Below are positions 26,931-35,093 of a DNA stretch of 64,000 nucleotides, piece by piece (within the stretch, counting starts at the first letter, position 1; every line of letters starts with the position of its first letter). The notes under the pieces are model-generated. The model was not told the origin of the DNA. It ran no database searches and saw only the letters and a list, made by a program, of their open reading frames with translations. The position numbers were made by a program, and so were the translations under genes. The stretch comes from Paludibacter sp. (GTDB taxonomy: Bacteria; Bacteroidota; Bacteroidia; Bacteroidales; Paludibacteraceae): the NCBI GenBank assembly GCA_017882285.1, contig JADGPS010000001.1, forward strand, positions 1 to 64,000, read 5' to 3'.

Positions 26931-26961
26931 TTTGCATATTAAAAATAAAGTTGTATTTTTG
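26931..26961 (+). promoter_or_regulatory. promoter of rplU-rpmA
   Basis: TTTG at 26931-26934 and TATTTTTG at 26954-26961 with exactly 19 bp between, the same arrangement as in front of rpsF. It lies about 84 bp before the rplU start. Confidence 0.85.
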
Positions 26962-27044
26962 CAGTCCGTTTCGGATAAGGTAATAAAGAAGCAATGCTAA
27001 GGGCAACTCACCTTCCCGATGTAATCAGAAAAGTAGTTAAAATA

Positions 27045-27359
27045 ATGTACGCAATCGTAGAAATTTTGGGACAACAGTTCAAGGTGGAAGCCGGAAGAAG
27101 ACTGTATATCCATCGCATGGAAGAGGCCGAAAGAGGTTCTCAGATTGAATTTGATAAAGTGTTGTTAATTGACAACGAAGGTGTTATCACTGTTGGCGCT
27201 CCGGTAGTTGCAGGCGCAAAAGTTGTTACTGAAGTATTATCGCATGTTCGTGGTGAAAAAGTAATTATTTTCCACAAGAAACGTCGTAAAGGATACCGCA
27301 AACGCAATGGTCACCGTCAAAACTTCACAGAATTATTTATTAAAGAAATTGTAGCTTAA
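27045..27359 (+). CDS. rplU: 50S ribosomal protein L21
   Basis: 104 residues from ATG 27045 ([22 protein letters not shown]), the standard L21 start; a 17-codon upstream extension in the same frame lies in the 5' leader. Conserved [21 protein letters not shown] near the C terminus. Followed after 19 bp by rpmA, the universal arrangement. Confidence 0.97.
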   Translation: MYAIVEILGQQFKVEAGRRLYIHRMEEAERGSQIEFDKVLLIDNEGVITVGAPVVAGAKVVTEVLSHVRGEKVIIFHKKRRKGYRKRNGHRQNFTELFIKEIVA

Positions 27360-27378
27360 CCGATAAAATTAGAAAAAA

Positions 27379-27645
27379 ATGGCACATAAAAAAGGGGCGG
27401 GTAGCTCAAGAAACGGTCGTGAATCGGAAAGCAAACGACTTGGCGTTAAAATTTACGGTGGTCAATTTGCTAAAGCAGGTAACATCATAGTTCGTCAACG
27501 CGGAACAGTACACCATATTGGTGAAAACATTGGAATGGGTAAAGACCACACTTTATTTGCATTAATTGACGGAATTGTAGAATTCAGAAAGAAAAAAGAT
27601 AACAAATCATTTGTTTCTGTAAAACCTATCGCAGTAGCTAACTAA
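27379..27645 (+). CDS. rpmA: 50S ribosomal protein L27
   Basis: 88 residues. Starts [28 protein letters not shown], the diagnostic L27 N terminus that reaches the peptidyl-transferase centre; contains NIIVRQRGT and [16 protein letters not shown]. No N-terminal cleavable extension of the Firmicutes type. Last gene of the operon, terminated by the hairpin at 27689. Confidence 0.98.
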   Translation: MAHKKGAGSSRNGRESESKRLGVKIYGGQFAKAGNIIVRQRGTVHHIGENIGMGKDHTLFALIDGIVEFRKKKDNKSFVSVKPIAVAN

Positions 27646-27688
27646 ACACTATATCCCAAAGGGAATCAAATAGTTCGCTTGAAATTAT

Positions 27689-27736
27689 AATCTCCTGTTG
27701 TTTTACCGTAGTGTAAAATTGCGGGAGATTTTTTAT
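27689..27736 (+). terminator. terminator after rpmA
   Basis: AATCTCCTG (27689-27697) pairs with CGGGAGATT (27722-27730) and an inner TTTTAC/GTAAAA stem continues it; a T-rich tail follows. Confidence 0.85.
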
Positions 27737-27739
27737 TTA

Positions 27740-27771
27740 GACAAAAGAACCAAGACAAAAGAACCAAGACT
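27740..27771 (+). repeat. tandem 14-bp repeat ACAAAAGAACCAAG x2
   Basis: Two exact copies of ACAAAAGAACCAAG (27741-27768) in the rpmA-serS gap. Similar low-complexity sequence occurs in other gaps of the window. No function apparent. Confidence 0.6.
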
Positions 27772-27817
27772 TGATTTGCAATTGTCAATCGTAAATTATT
27801 AAATTGTAAATTGTATT

Positions 27818-29122
27818 ATGTTGACACTCAAATATATTACTGAAAAAACGGACGAAGTAATTGCCCGACTGGCAAAAAAGCATTTCGACGGAATTGCGAT
27901 AATTGCACAAGTTGTAGAATTAGATAACCTACGCAAATCTACTCAGGTTCAGGCTGAGACTGCTTCGGCTGAAATGAATGCAATTTCGAAAGAAATTGGA
28001 ATTATCATGCGGAATGATGGCAAATTAGAAGAATTTGAAGTTTTTGTTGAAAAAAGAAAAAAAATTGATTCTCTAAAAGAAAAAACCTTACAACTTAAGG
28101 AAACGATCAAAATCATTGGTGATCAACAAGCTGAAGCTGAACAAAAACTGAACGAATTGCTTGTACAAATTCCAAACTTACCGCACGATAGCGTTCCATT
28201 TGGCAAACATGCTGAAGATAATTTAATTGAACGTACCGGTGGTAAGATGCCGAATCTGCCTGCCGATGCTGTTCCTCACTGGGATTTAGCCAAGAAATAC
28301 GATTTGATTGATTTTGAATTAGGCGTAAAAATAGCAGGAGCAGGTTTTCCGGTTTACAAAGGAAAAGGTGCCCGTTTACAACGTGCGTTGATTAATTTCT
28401 TTTTGGACAATGCCCGTGAAGCCGGTTATCTGGAAGTGCAGCCACCTTATGTGGTCAATGCAGCTTCGGGTTACGGAACGGGACAATTGCCCGACAAAGA
28501 AGGACAAATGTACCATTGCGATTTGGATGATTTATATTTAATCCCAACCGCTGAAGTTCCTGTAACCAATATTTACCGTGATGTGATTCTGAACGAAAAC
28601 GAATTACCGATTAAAAATACGGCTTATTCGGCTTGCTTTCGTCGTGAAGCAGGCTCGTATGGTAAAGATGTACGAGGCTTAAATCGTCTGCACCAATTTG
28701 ACAAAGTTGAAATCGTGCAAATCCAACATCCGGATAAATCGTACGAAACGCTGGATCAAATGGTGAATTATGTACAAACGCTGGTTGACAAACTCGAACT
28801 GCCTTGGCGTATTCTTCGCCTTTGCGGTGGTGATATGGGTTTCACTTCGGCCTTGACATTCGACTTCGAAGTATTTTCTGCTGCACAACAACGTTGGTTG
28901 GAAGTCAGCTCGGTTTCGAACTTTGAAAGTTATCAGGCGAACCGTTTGAAATGTCGTTTCAGAACTGCGGACAAGAAAACGCAACTTTGTCACACGTTGA
29001 ACGGAAGTGCACTAGCTCTGCCACGCATTGTGGCAGCATTGCTCGAAAACAATCAAACGCCTGAAGGTATCCACATTCCGAAAGCGCTGATTCCTTATAC
29101 CGGATTTGAAATTATTAATTAG
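27818..29122 (+). CDS. serS: serine--tRNA ligase
   Basis: 434 residues. N-terminal coiled-coil tRNA-binding arm (about 25-110, rich in Lys/Glu/Leu), then the class II core: motif 2 with FRREAGSYGKDVRGLNRLHQFDKVE and motif 3 with TLNGSALALPRIVAALLENNQ near the C terminus. Charges tRNA-Ser. Transcribed alone, with a terminator 60 bp after the stop. Confidence 0.98.
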   Translation: MLTLKYITEKTDEVIARLAKKHFDGIAIIAQVVELDNLRKSTQVQAETASAEMNAISKEIGIIMRNDGKLEEFEVFVEKRKKIDSLKEKTLQLKETIKIIGDQQAEAEQKLNELLVQIPNLPHDSVPFGKHAEDNLIERTGGKMPNLPADAVPHWDLAKKYDLIDFELGVKIAGAGFPVYKGKGARLQRALINFFLDNAREAGYLEVQPPYVVNAASGYGTGQLPDKEGQMYHCDLDDLYLIPTAEVPVTNIYRDVILNENELPIKNTAYSACFRREAGSYGKDVRGLNRLHQFDKVEIVQIQHPDKSYETLDQMVNYVQTLVDKLELPWRILRLCGGDMGFTSALTFDFEVFSAAQQRWLEVSSVSNFESYQANRLKCRFRTADKKTQLCHTLNGSALALPRIVAALLENNQTPEGIHIPKALIPYTGFEIIN

Positions 29123-29181
29123 AGGTTTGGTTGACTGGTTGATTAGTTAATTAGTTGATTTTAAATCGAAGAAATAAAGAG

Positions 29182-29216
29182 AAAAGGTCATTTGCATAGC
29201 AAACGACCTTTTTTCT
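29182..29216 (+). terminator. terminator after serS
   Basis: AAAAGGTC-A-TTTGC / GCAAA-C-GACCTT hairpin followed by T6; the A-rich left arm may also act on ruvC transcripts from the other strand. Confidence 0.85.
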
Positions 29217-29253
29217 TCTTAGATAAATTAACCTGCTTAGTTCAATTCACCAA

Positions 29254-29841
29254 TTAACTCAATCTACCTTTTACCGCTTTTGGTTTCTTCACCTTATTCT
29301 CATTTTTGGCAATAAAATCTTTCCAACCGGTATAAGCTTTTTCGGAAGTTGGCCTTCCTAACTGCAAAAAATGGCAATAAGCGGCTGCCAGTCCATCTGT
29401 AGCATCCAATTGAGGAAGCATACTTTCTTTGGGAATATTCAAATAACGTCGTAACATATCTGCTACCTGCTCTTTTGAAGCATTTCCATTCCCGGTTATC
29501 GCCATTTTAATTTTGAGCGGAGCATATTCAGTTATCGGAATATCGCGATACAAAGCAGCCGACATAGCCACGCCCTGTGCCCTTCCAAGTTTCAACATAG
29601 ATTGCACATTTTTACCGAAAAATGGTGCTTCAATAGCCAGACAATCGGGATGAAACTCATCGATTAAGGATAAAGTTCGTGCAAAAATTCGTTGCAGTTT
29701 CAGATAATGATCTTTGTACTTTTTCAGGTCAAGCACTCCCATAGCCAACATATCGGTTTTGTTTCCCGTAACTTTCAGAATGCCGTAACCCATTATCGTG
29801 GTTCCGGGGTCGATACCTAATATGATTAGTTCTTTTACCAT
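29254..29841 (-). CDS. ruvC: Holliday junction endonuclease RuvC
   Basis: 195 residues. RNase-H-like fold with catalytic acidic residues in [14 protein letters not shown] (Asp11), [12 protein letters not shown] (Glu near 71) and [15 protein letters not shown] (two Asp near 142-145). C-terminal tail is Lys-rich. Resolves Holliday junctions with RuvAB. A DUF4286 gene starts 1 bp upstream on the same strand, so the two are likely one transcript. Confidence 0.96.
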   Translation of the reverse strand: MVKELIILGIDPGTTIMGYGILKVTGNKTDMLAMGVLDLKKYKDHYLKLQRIFARTLSLIDEFHPDCLAIEAPFFGKNVQSMLKLGRAQGVAMSAALYRDIPITEYAPLKIKMAITGNGNASKEQVADMLRRYLNIPKESMLPQLDATDGLAAAYCHFLQLGRPTSEKAYTGWKDFIAKNENKVKKPKAVKGRLS

Positions 29842-29842
29842 C

Positions 29843-30148
29843 TTATTCTACCATCTCCAGAACAGTTGTAAAAAACAGAACTTCGGGTCCGAATTGTTGA
29901 GAGCAGTTTTCTTGAAAAGATGAGCTAAATTGCTGATTCCAAAGTTTAAGTGTTCGCATATCGCTGATCAGAAATTGAACTGAAAAAGAAGTGCCATCCT
30001 GTTTATCGCTGGTAATTACCCTTGCCACTTGAGGTTGTGAAAAGTATGTAGTATCAAGCATGAAAGGAATATGTTGTTCGCGAATCCATTTAAGCCAGAC
30101 ACCATGAACTTTGTCGGAAACGAGATAAGTTGTATTAAAAATAAGCAT
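29843..30148 (-). CDS. DUF4286 family protein
   Basis: 101 residues beginning [22 protein letters not shown], with [20 protein letters not shown] and [17 protein letters not shown]; small ferredoxin-like fold protein conserved in Bacteroidetes beside ruvC. No catalytic motif. The stop is 1 bp from the ruvC start, indicating coupled expression. Function unknown. Confidence 0.85.
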   Translation of the reverse strand: MLIFNTTYLVSDKVHGVWLKWIREQHIPFMLDTTYFSQPQVARVITSDKQDGTSFSVQFLISDMRTLKLWNQQFSSSFQENCSQQFGPEVLFFTTVLEMVE

Positions 30149-30209
30149 CGAATCGGGATTTTGTTGATAAAATCATAAACAAAAGTACGCATAATTTCTA
30201 AAACTTTCT

Positions 30210-30217
30210 TATCTTTG
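30210..30217 (+). promoter_or_regulatory. -7 element before tRNA-Ala
   Basis: TATCTTTG fits TAnnTTTG and lies 25 bp before the tRNA. I see no good TTTG at the -33 position. Confidence 0.5.
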
Positions 30218-30241
30218 CGTTGCAATTTCAAAATCAAAAGC

Positions 30242-30315
30242 GGGGGTTTAGCTCATCTGGCTAGAGCGCGACACTGGCAGTGTCGAGGTGACCGGTTCGA
30301 GTCCGGTAATCTCCA
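30242..30315 (+). tRNA. tRNA-Ala (anticodon GGC)
   Basis: 74 nt cloverleaf: acceptor GGGGGTT / AATCTCC, D arm GCTC..GAGC, anticodon stem CGACA/TGTCG around loop CTGGCAG (anticodon GGC), variable AGGTG, T arm ACCGG-TTCGAGT-CCGGT, discriminator A. The G3:U70 wobble pair, the alanine identity element, is present. CCA is not encoded. Confidence 0.97.
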
Positions 30316-30333
30316 CTTGTTTCAATAAAATAA

Positions 30334-30368
30334 GGCTTATCGAGCAATCGGTAAGCCATTATTGTTTT
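30334..30368 (+). terminator. terminator after tRNA-Ala
   Basis: GGCTTA-T-CGA / TCG-G-TAAGCC hairpin (30334-30357) followed by ATTATTG and a T run. Confidence 0.75.
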
Positions 30369-30385
30369 TTTTAATTACAATAATA

Positions 30386-30886
30386 TCAATTGATTATTTC
30401 TGCAAAATCAGCTACATGTTCATCCACATAAGCCGCAATTATTGCAGTTTGCTTTTCTTCAATATCGAAATAGATTTCTTCCAAATCGTCGAACGCTTCA
30501 AACTCAACATACAATGCATTAAATTCTTCGTCAATCGTTTCGTGCTCTAAAGTTGCTTTGTTAGGATCGTAAATTTCTTTGGCTTTATAAATCAGTTTCG
30601 ATAATTCCACCGCACCGAATTGTTTAATAGCTTTAGCAAAAGGATTTGCAAATATATATCCGCCATACCCATTTTGAATAAGTTGCACAAACCCACCATC
30701 ACGCATTTCGGTGGAGAAAAAATGCCAGGCCAGAAAGGTGTGCTGATTTCCGTTCAACAAAGGCATGGTTTTAGCTGTCAGCTCACCACCAATCTCTTTC
30801 AGATAAGCATCAGTAAAAACCTGTAAAAATTCATCCATTCCTTTTTTGGCTGCTACAGCCAAATCAATGTCTTTAAGTTGGATCAT
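30386..30886 (-). CDS. DUF4375 (DMP19-like) protein
   Basis: 166 residues, soluble and acidic. Contains HTFLAWHFFSTEMRDGGFVQLIQNGYGGYI, the signature of DUF4375, and an acidic C-terminal half (EFEAFDDLEEIYFDIEEKQ). Members occur as DNA-mimic DMP19 in Neisseria and as immunity-like proteins, but no toxin gene is beside it here. It lies just past the end of the amylase operon, in the same direction. Confidence 0.78.
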   Translation of the reverse strand: MIQLKDIDLAVAAKKGMDEFLQVFTDAYLKEIGGELTAKTMPLLNGNQHTFLAWHFFSTEMRDGGFVQLIQNGYGGYIFANPFAKAIKQFGAVELSKLIYKAKEIYDPNKATLEHETIDEEFNALYVEFEAFDDLEEIYFDIEEKQTAIIAAYVDEHVADFAEIIN

Positions 30887-30919
30887 AATTTAGTTACAAA
30901 GTTAAAAGTTATTAAGGTT

Positions 30920-33286
30920 TTAAAGTAGGATGTCTGCACTATAAGCAGGCAATTTTATACTTATTTCCTGATTTCTTTTAATAAACCGGTTTTCAAAAGT
31001 AGATTTCAGGTTTTCCGATTTAAGAATTTCAGGCAAAGTTACTTCAATTTCTTTAGAGTCGGACGAGTTGTTGATAAACACAATTGCTTCTTTATCAAAG
31101 TATTTACGGGCATAAACCCAACAATCTTTCGAAGTTTGAAGATTAATAAAATCGCCGTAAACAAGCACCGGATTGTCAAGACGCAAATGGGCAAGTTTAG
31201 CCACATTATTGAAAAGCTTTTGTTCTCGTGAATTCAGGTTTTCAAATTTCATCATTCGGCGGCAATCCGGATCATTGGCTCCGGTCAACCCGATTTCGTC
31301 ACCATAAAAAATAACAGGTATTCCGGGAATAGTCATATTAAAAGTGTGCATCAGAAATAATTTGTCGTAAGCAGTAGAATCGGTTATTCCAATGTTACGT
31401 TGCCAACCGGCTGCTTTTGAATCTTCACCAAATTTCAAATCGCCCGAAGCCAAAGCCATAAAGCGCGGTTTATCGTGATTTCCGGAAATATTCCCCATCA
31501 AATTATGATTTCCATACCGGTACAAACTTGAATTCAGAATGGTTTGAACTTGCTGCAAATTACTTCCGCCAACTCCTGCAAAAGTGGTATTGGCAATATC
31601 ATACACATTAAAATCAAATTGTCCGTCGAGCATCCCCGTTGTGAGGTAACTGCTTATCAATTCAGGACTTCCGTAGGTTTCACCAATCTGATACAATTTA
31701 TTTCCGTGGTTTTGTTTTTTGATTTTCAAGGTCAATTCCCGCCAAAACCGTTCGGTAATATGTTTGGTGGCATCGTGACGGAAACCATCCAATTTGAATT
31801 TTTTTATCCAAAACATGGCTGAATCGGTCATCATATCCACCACTTTTGGGTTCGATAAATCGAGCGTCGGCATAAACGTATCGAACCACGTTGTGAGGCG
31901 GTATTCGTCCCATTTTTCAGTGTTCAAGGTTCCATCCGGTAAATAAAGTGAAGTTGTATATTCCGGATGTTGTTTGTAAAACGGATGTTCAATATGAACA
32001 TGATGAGCCACATAATCCAGTAAAATATTCATGTTTTTATCATGTGCATCGGTCACCAGTTTTTTAAATTCCTGATTTGTTCCAAACCGAAAATCAACTT
32101 TTGACGAGGAAATAGGCCAATAACCATGATAGCCTGAAAATTTGGTTTTCATTGGTGCATAATAACCGTATGGTTCGGTTGGATTCTGATTCAGCGGCGA
32201 AATCCAAAGTGTATTTGCTCCGATTTTACTAAAATAATCCTTATCAATTTCCTGTTTCAAACCTGCAAGGTCACCACCCCAAAAATCTACTTTATGATTT
32301 ACATCAGGCCGATTCATTGGGTGATCGTTGGTTTTGTCACCATTTTTAAACCGATCAACCAACATAAAATACATAATCTGTGCTTCCTTGTCGGTGCGGT
32401 TAATTTCATCAGCCCGATCAATCACTTTTCCATATTGCAATGGAACAAGAATATCATTGCTGACACCAAATTCGTTACTTGCCCAAACACGAATAAACGA
32501 ACGTTCCGTTTTTCTTGCTTCGGAAGGAATTATAACGTTTATCTTACCATTTTTTATTGAAATAAAACGATCCGGTAAACGGTAATTTTGCCAGTAAGCA
32601 AAAACCTCATTTACTTTATTTTGAGTGATTAAGGAAAATTTACCCGCTGAAGTTTCGTTGGTTAAGAGTATAGGAAATTTTTCGTCATTGCCGGGAACCT
32701 GTAAAATTGAATTGAATTTTCCGAAACCATTATCCACTTTATTTAGATTATTTGGATCATGATTCTGGTTGCCGTCCAATGCCATTTGATATAAATAAGT
32801 TCCGGGACTCAGATTCAGTTTTACTTCGTACAATCCTTTGCTATTCAGCAATAAATCCGGCGTTCGCGAAGCAGTCCAATCGTTCATTTGACCTGCAAGT
32901 TGAACTCTATTGTAGGATTTTCCCTTAGGATTGAATGTGAATGTATAATCAATTTTATCCGTTTTTCGACAAGGAACTGAGAAGGGAATTCCTTTCGCCC
33001 ATATTTTTATATCGACAAACTGCTCCATGGTCGTTTCAACTGCAAGAGTTGCATTCATTTTATCTCCAGAAACGGTGATCTTCAACGTTTTTGAGTTCGA
33101 AGTAACCGAATCAATTTCTGTTGGATTCAGAATATAATCCTGTAGAAATAATTTATTATCACCAACTTCAAGCGTAGTAAGTGTGTTCAGATTCCGGTTG
33201 TTTTCATTAATTGCCGGAAGATTGAGTTTTTGTTGACAAGCGGTCAACAAAAAAAGAAGAACAAAAAATAAATGATTTCTTTTCAT
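30920..33286 (-). CDS. outer-membrane lipoprotein alpha-amylase (GH13, SusG-like role)
   Basis: 788 residues. Lipoprotein signal with lipobox LTAC (Cys about 17). Residues about 60-300 form two beta-sandwich modules (KSYNRVQLAGQMNDW is CBM48/E-set-like). The GH13 barrel starts at AQIMYFMLVDRF (about 310); motif I is DYVAHHV, where the usual Asn is His; motif II DGFRHDATKHI holds the nucleophile Asp; motif III QIGETYG holds the acid Glu; motif IV SGNHDKPRF. A C-terminal beta domain ends it. It is the last gene of the minus-strand operon. It probably hydrolyses starch or maltodextrin at the membrane; exact side of attachment is inferred. Confidence 0.9.
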   Translation of the reverse strand: MKRNHLFFVLLFLLTACQQKLNLPAINENNRNLNTLTTLEVGDNKLFLQDYILNPTEIDSVTSNSKTLKITVSGDKMNATLAVETTMEQFVDIKIWAKGIPFSVPCRKTDKIDYTFTFNPKGKSYNRVQLAGQMNDWTASRTPDLLLNSKGLYEVKLNLSPGTYLYQMALDGNQNHDPNNLNKVDNGFGKFNSILQVPGNDEKFPILLTNETSAGKFSLITQNKVNEVFAYWQNYRLPDRFISIKNGKINVIIPSEARKTERSFIRVWASNEFGVSNDILVPLQYGKVIDRADEINRTDKEAQIMYFMLVDRFKNGDKTNDHPMNRPDVNHKVDFWGGDLAGLKQEIDKDYFSKIGANTLWISPLNQNPTEPYGYYAPMKTKFSGYHGYWPISSSKVDFRFGTNQEFKKLVTDAHDKNMNILLDYVAHHVHIEHPFYKQHPEYTTSLYLPDGTLNTEKWDEYRLTTWFDTFMPTLDLSNPKVVDMMTDSAMFWIKKFKLDGFRHDATKHITERFWRELTLKIKKQNHGNKLYQIGETYGSPELISSYLTTGMLDGQFDFNVYDIANTTFAGVGGSNLQQVQTILNSSLYRYGNHNLMGNISGNHDKPRFMALASGDLKFGEDSKAAGWQRNIGITDSTAYDKLFLMHTFNMTIPGIPVIFYGDEIGLTGANDPDCRRMMKFENLNSREQKLFNNVAKLAHLRLDNPVLVYGDFINLQTSKDCWVYARKYFDKEAIVFINNSSDSKEIEVTLPEILKSENLKSTFENRFIKRNQEISIKLPAYSADILL

Positions 33287-33298
33287 GTAATTATAAAT

Positions 33299-35041
33299 TT
33301 ATTTTAAAAATATGTTTGCTTCAAAGTTGTTAATTTTTATACTGTCATTTTTAAAAAAGTAATTACCACTGACATTATTAACAATTAATTTATAAGTATC
33401 ACCGGTTACTTCAAATTCCTTACAACTGATTGCCCCATTATCTTGATCTGTCTTAATAATTGAAATCAATTTCGATTTTAGAGGAATAGAAATGAAAGGT
33501 ATTGATTCTGCTTTCTTAAAGACGTAAATATTAACATCTTTCAGGTTAATTTTCAAGTTTTTATCTTCGTATAGATTTTCTTTTCCCTTACTGTTTTTCA
33601 AACTAAGACATTGGCTGTAAGATTTTAATTCTATTTTTTGATTTGTGTTTTCAACATTAATATTAAAGTATTTTAAACTGTCTCGGGTTTTTCGAACTAT
33701 AGTATATTCTAAACCAAGTTTTCCTTTAATTTCCGATGATCTCAAATTTAGAATCGATTGCTTAAAATAGGGCTGCAAACTTTCATTGCCATAAGTACCT
33801 GATAAATACTCAATTTTAGCCGCTAATGATTCTGATAACTTCGATTCAATTTGAATTGATTTATCAGTGTTGTCTATTACTTTATTTTCTTTCAATAATT
33901 TAGCTTCAGTAAATAATTGTCCGATTTCTTTTACCATTGACCGTTTTGTAACATTGAAAACACTCCATGGACCAATAGATGAAATGAAAAGTACTGTGGT
34001 AAACGAAATAACAATCCATTTTAAGTGATTTGCTTTGGAAAGAAAAAGATAAATGCTAATTCCATAAAGCCACAGATTGAGAATCAATACATAACCTCGA
34101 TTAATGGTCAATCCGTAATCGCCAATACGACGAAATATGCCAACCGACATGAGCATCAATAATGGAAAAAGAACAACAGGGAAAAACCTTGACAAAGTAT
34201 CTACCAGTTTATTTTCTTTAGTTAACCGGAGTGGATATAAAATCATCAGGCACAAGAAACCAACCATTCCAAGCACCGAGACTAAGGTTGATACCCATCC
34301 ATTTGGCAATTGCCATTTTATAATGATCTGGAAAAGATACACATACAATATCAACATATATGCAGCCAGAATGGGAAGTAAAATGTACAAACTAAAAATC
34401 TTTATTATTTTATGGAATGTAAATTCTTGTTTTCGCTTTTCAAATTCATCGGGTATATTCGAAAGAAAATACAGCGGAGCAAAAATTACAAAACAAACAA
34501 CAGCCAAATTGGAGTAAACTTTTACATCGATATGAATACTAAACAATTTATCTAAAGATAAAATTGCAAGACCCAATCCGGCAAATAATACCTGAGAAAA
34601 AATAGAAGTTATGAAAAGTTGAATTATACTATCGCGACTGAAGTTCCAGAACGGTATCTCGTTGTTTTTCTTTAAAAACGATACAAAAAATGCCGATAAA
34701 ACAAAAACTACTCCAAATGCTACTAATTGAAACATCTGATATTCAGCCAATTTCAAAGGAAGCGTAAAACAATAAACCGCCAAAAGTACGATTGAAAGCA
34801 AATTAAGTGAAATCCGTATTATTAAATTTTTAAATTCTTCCAAAAACAAGGTTACTGCCACAGTAAGTAGCAAACCCAAAATAAAAAACGCCCACAAACT
34901 TTCGTGGATTTCAACTTTTACTTTTTGAATTGACAAAAAGCATAATACAGCTAACCCAATGATAAACAAGAGTGTAAAAGGAAACCGTACAAGAACCAAT
35001 TGCAATTTACTGATCCATGCTTTTAATGATAGTTTTTTCAT
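33299..35041 (-). CDS. DUF4153 family membrane protein
   Basis: 580 residues from the ATG at 35041 (MKKLSLKAWISKLQLVLVRFPFTLLF); an earlier ATG two codons upstream also fits. The N-terminal two thirds hold about 12 hydrophobic segments, the last third (from about 380) is a soluble, beta-rich domain with LAAKIEYLSGTYGNESL. DUF4153 proteins are inner-membrane proteins of unknown function. It lies between two GH13 genes of the same operon, 12 bp before the lipoprotein amylase and 47 bp after the SusA-like gene, which is an unusual place for this family. Confidence 0.82.
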   Translation of the reverse strand: MKKLSLKAWISKLQLVLVRFPFTLLFIIGLAVLCFLSIQKVKVEIHESLWAFFILGLLLTVAVTLFLEEFKNLIIRISLNLLSIVLLAVYCFTLPLKLAEYQMFQLVAFGVVFVLSAFFVSFLKKNNEIPFWNFSRDSIIQLFITSIFSQVLFAGLGLAILSLDKLFSIHIDVKVYSNLAVVCFVIFAPLYFLSNIPDEFEKRKQEFTFHKIIKIFSLYILLPILAAYMLILYVYLFQIIIKWQLPNGWVSTLVSVLGMVGFLCLMILYPLRLTKENKLVDTLSRFFPVVLFPLLMLMSVGIFRRIGDYGLTINRGYVLILNLWLYGISIYLFLSKANHLKWIVISFTTVLFISSIGPWSVFNVTKRSMVKEIGQLFTEAKLLKENKVIDNTDKSIQIESKLSESLAAKIEYLSGTYGNESLQPYFKQSILNLRSSEIKGKLGLEYTIVRKTRDSLKYFNINVENTNQKIELKSYSQCLSLKNSKGKENLYEDKNLKINLKDVNIYVFKKAESIPFISIPLKSKLISIIKTDQDNGAISCKEFEVTGDTYKLIVNNVSGNYFFKNDSIKINNFEANIFLK

Positions 35042-35093
35042 GACCAATTGATTTTAAATTGATAAATAAGAAAATTAATTAAAAGGGATATTG

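Noticed and set aside
30242-30368. Integration site for a mobile element at tRNA-Ala
   Set aside because: No repeated 3' tRNA end and no integrase was found downstream; the next sequence is a simple terminator and a DUF4375 gene.
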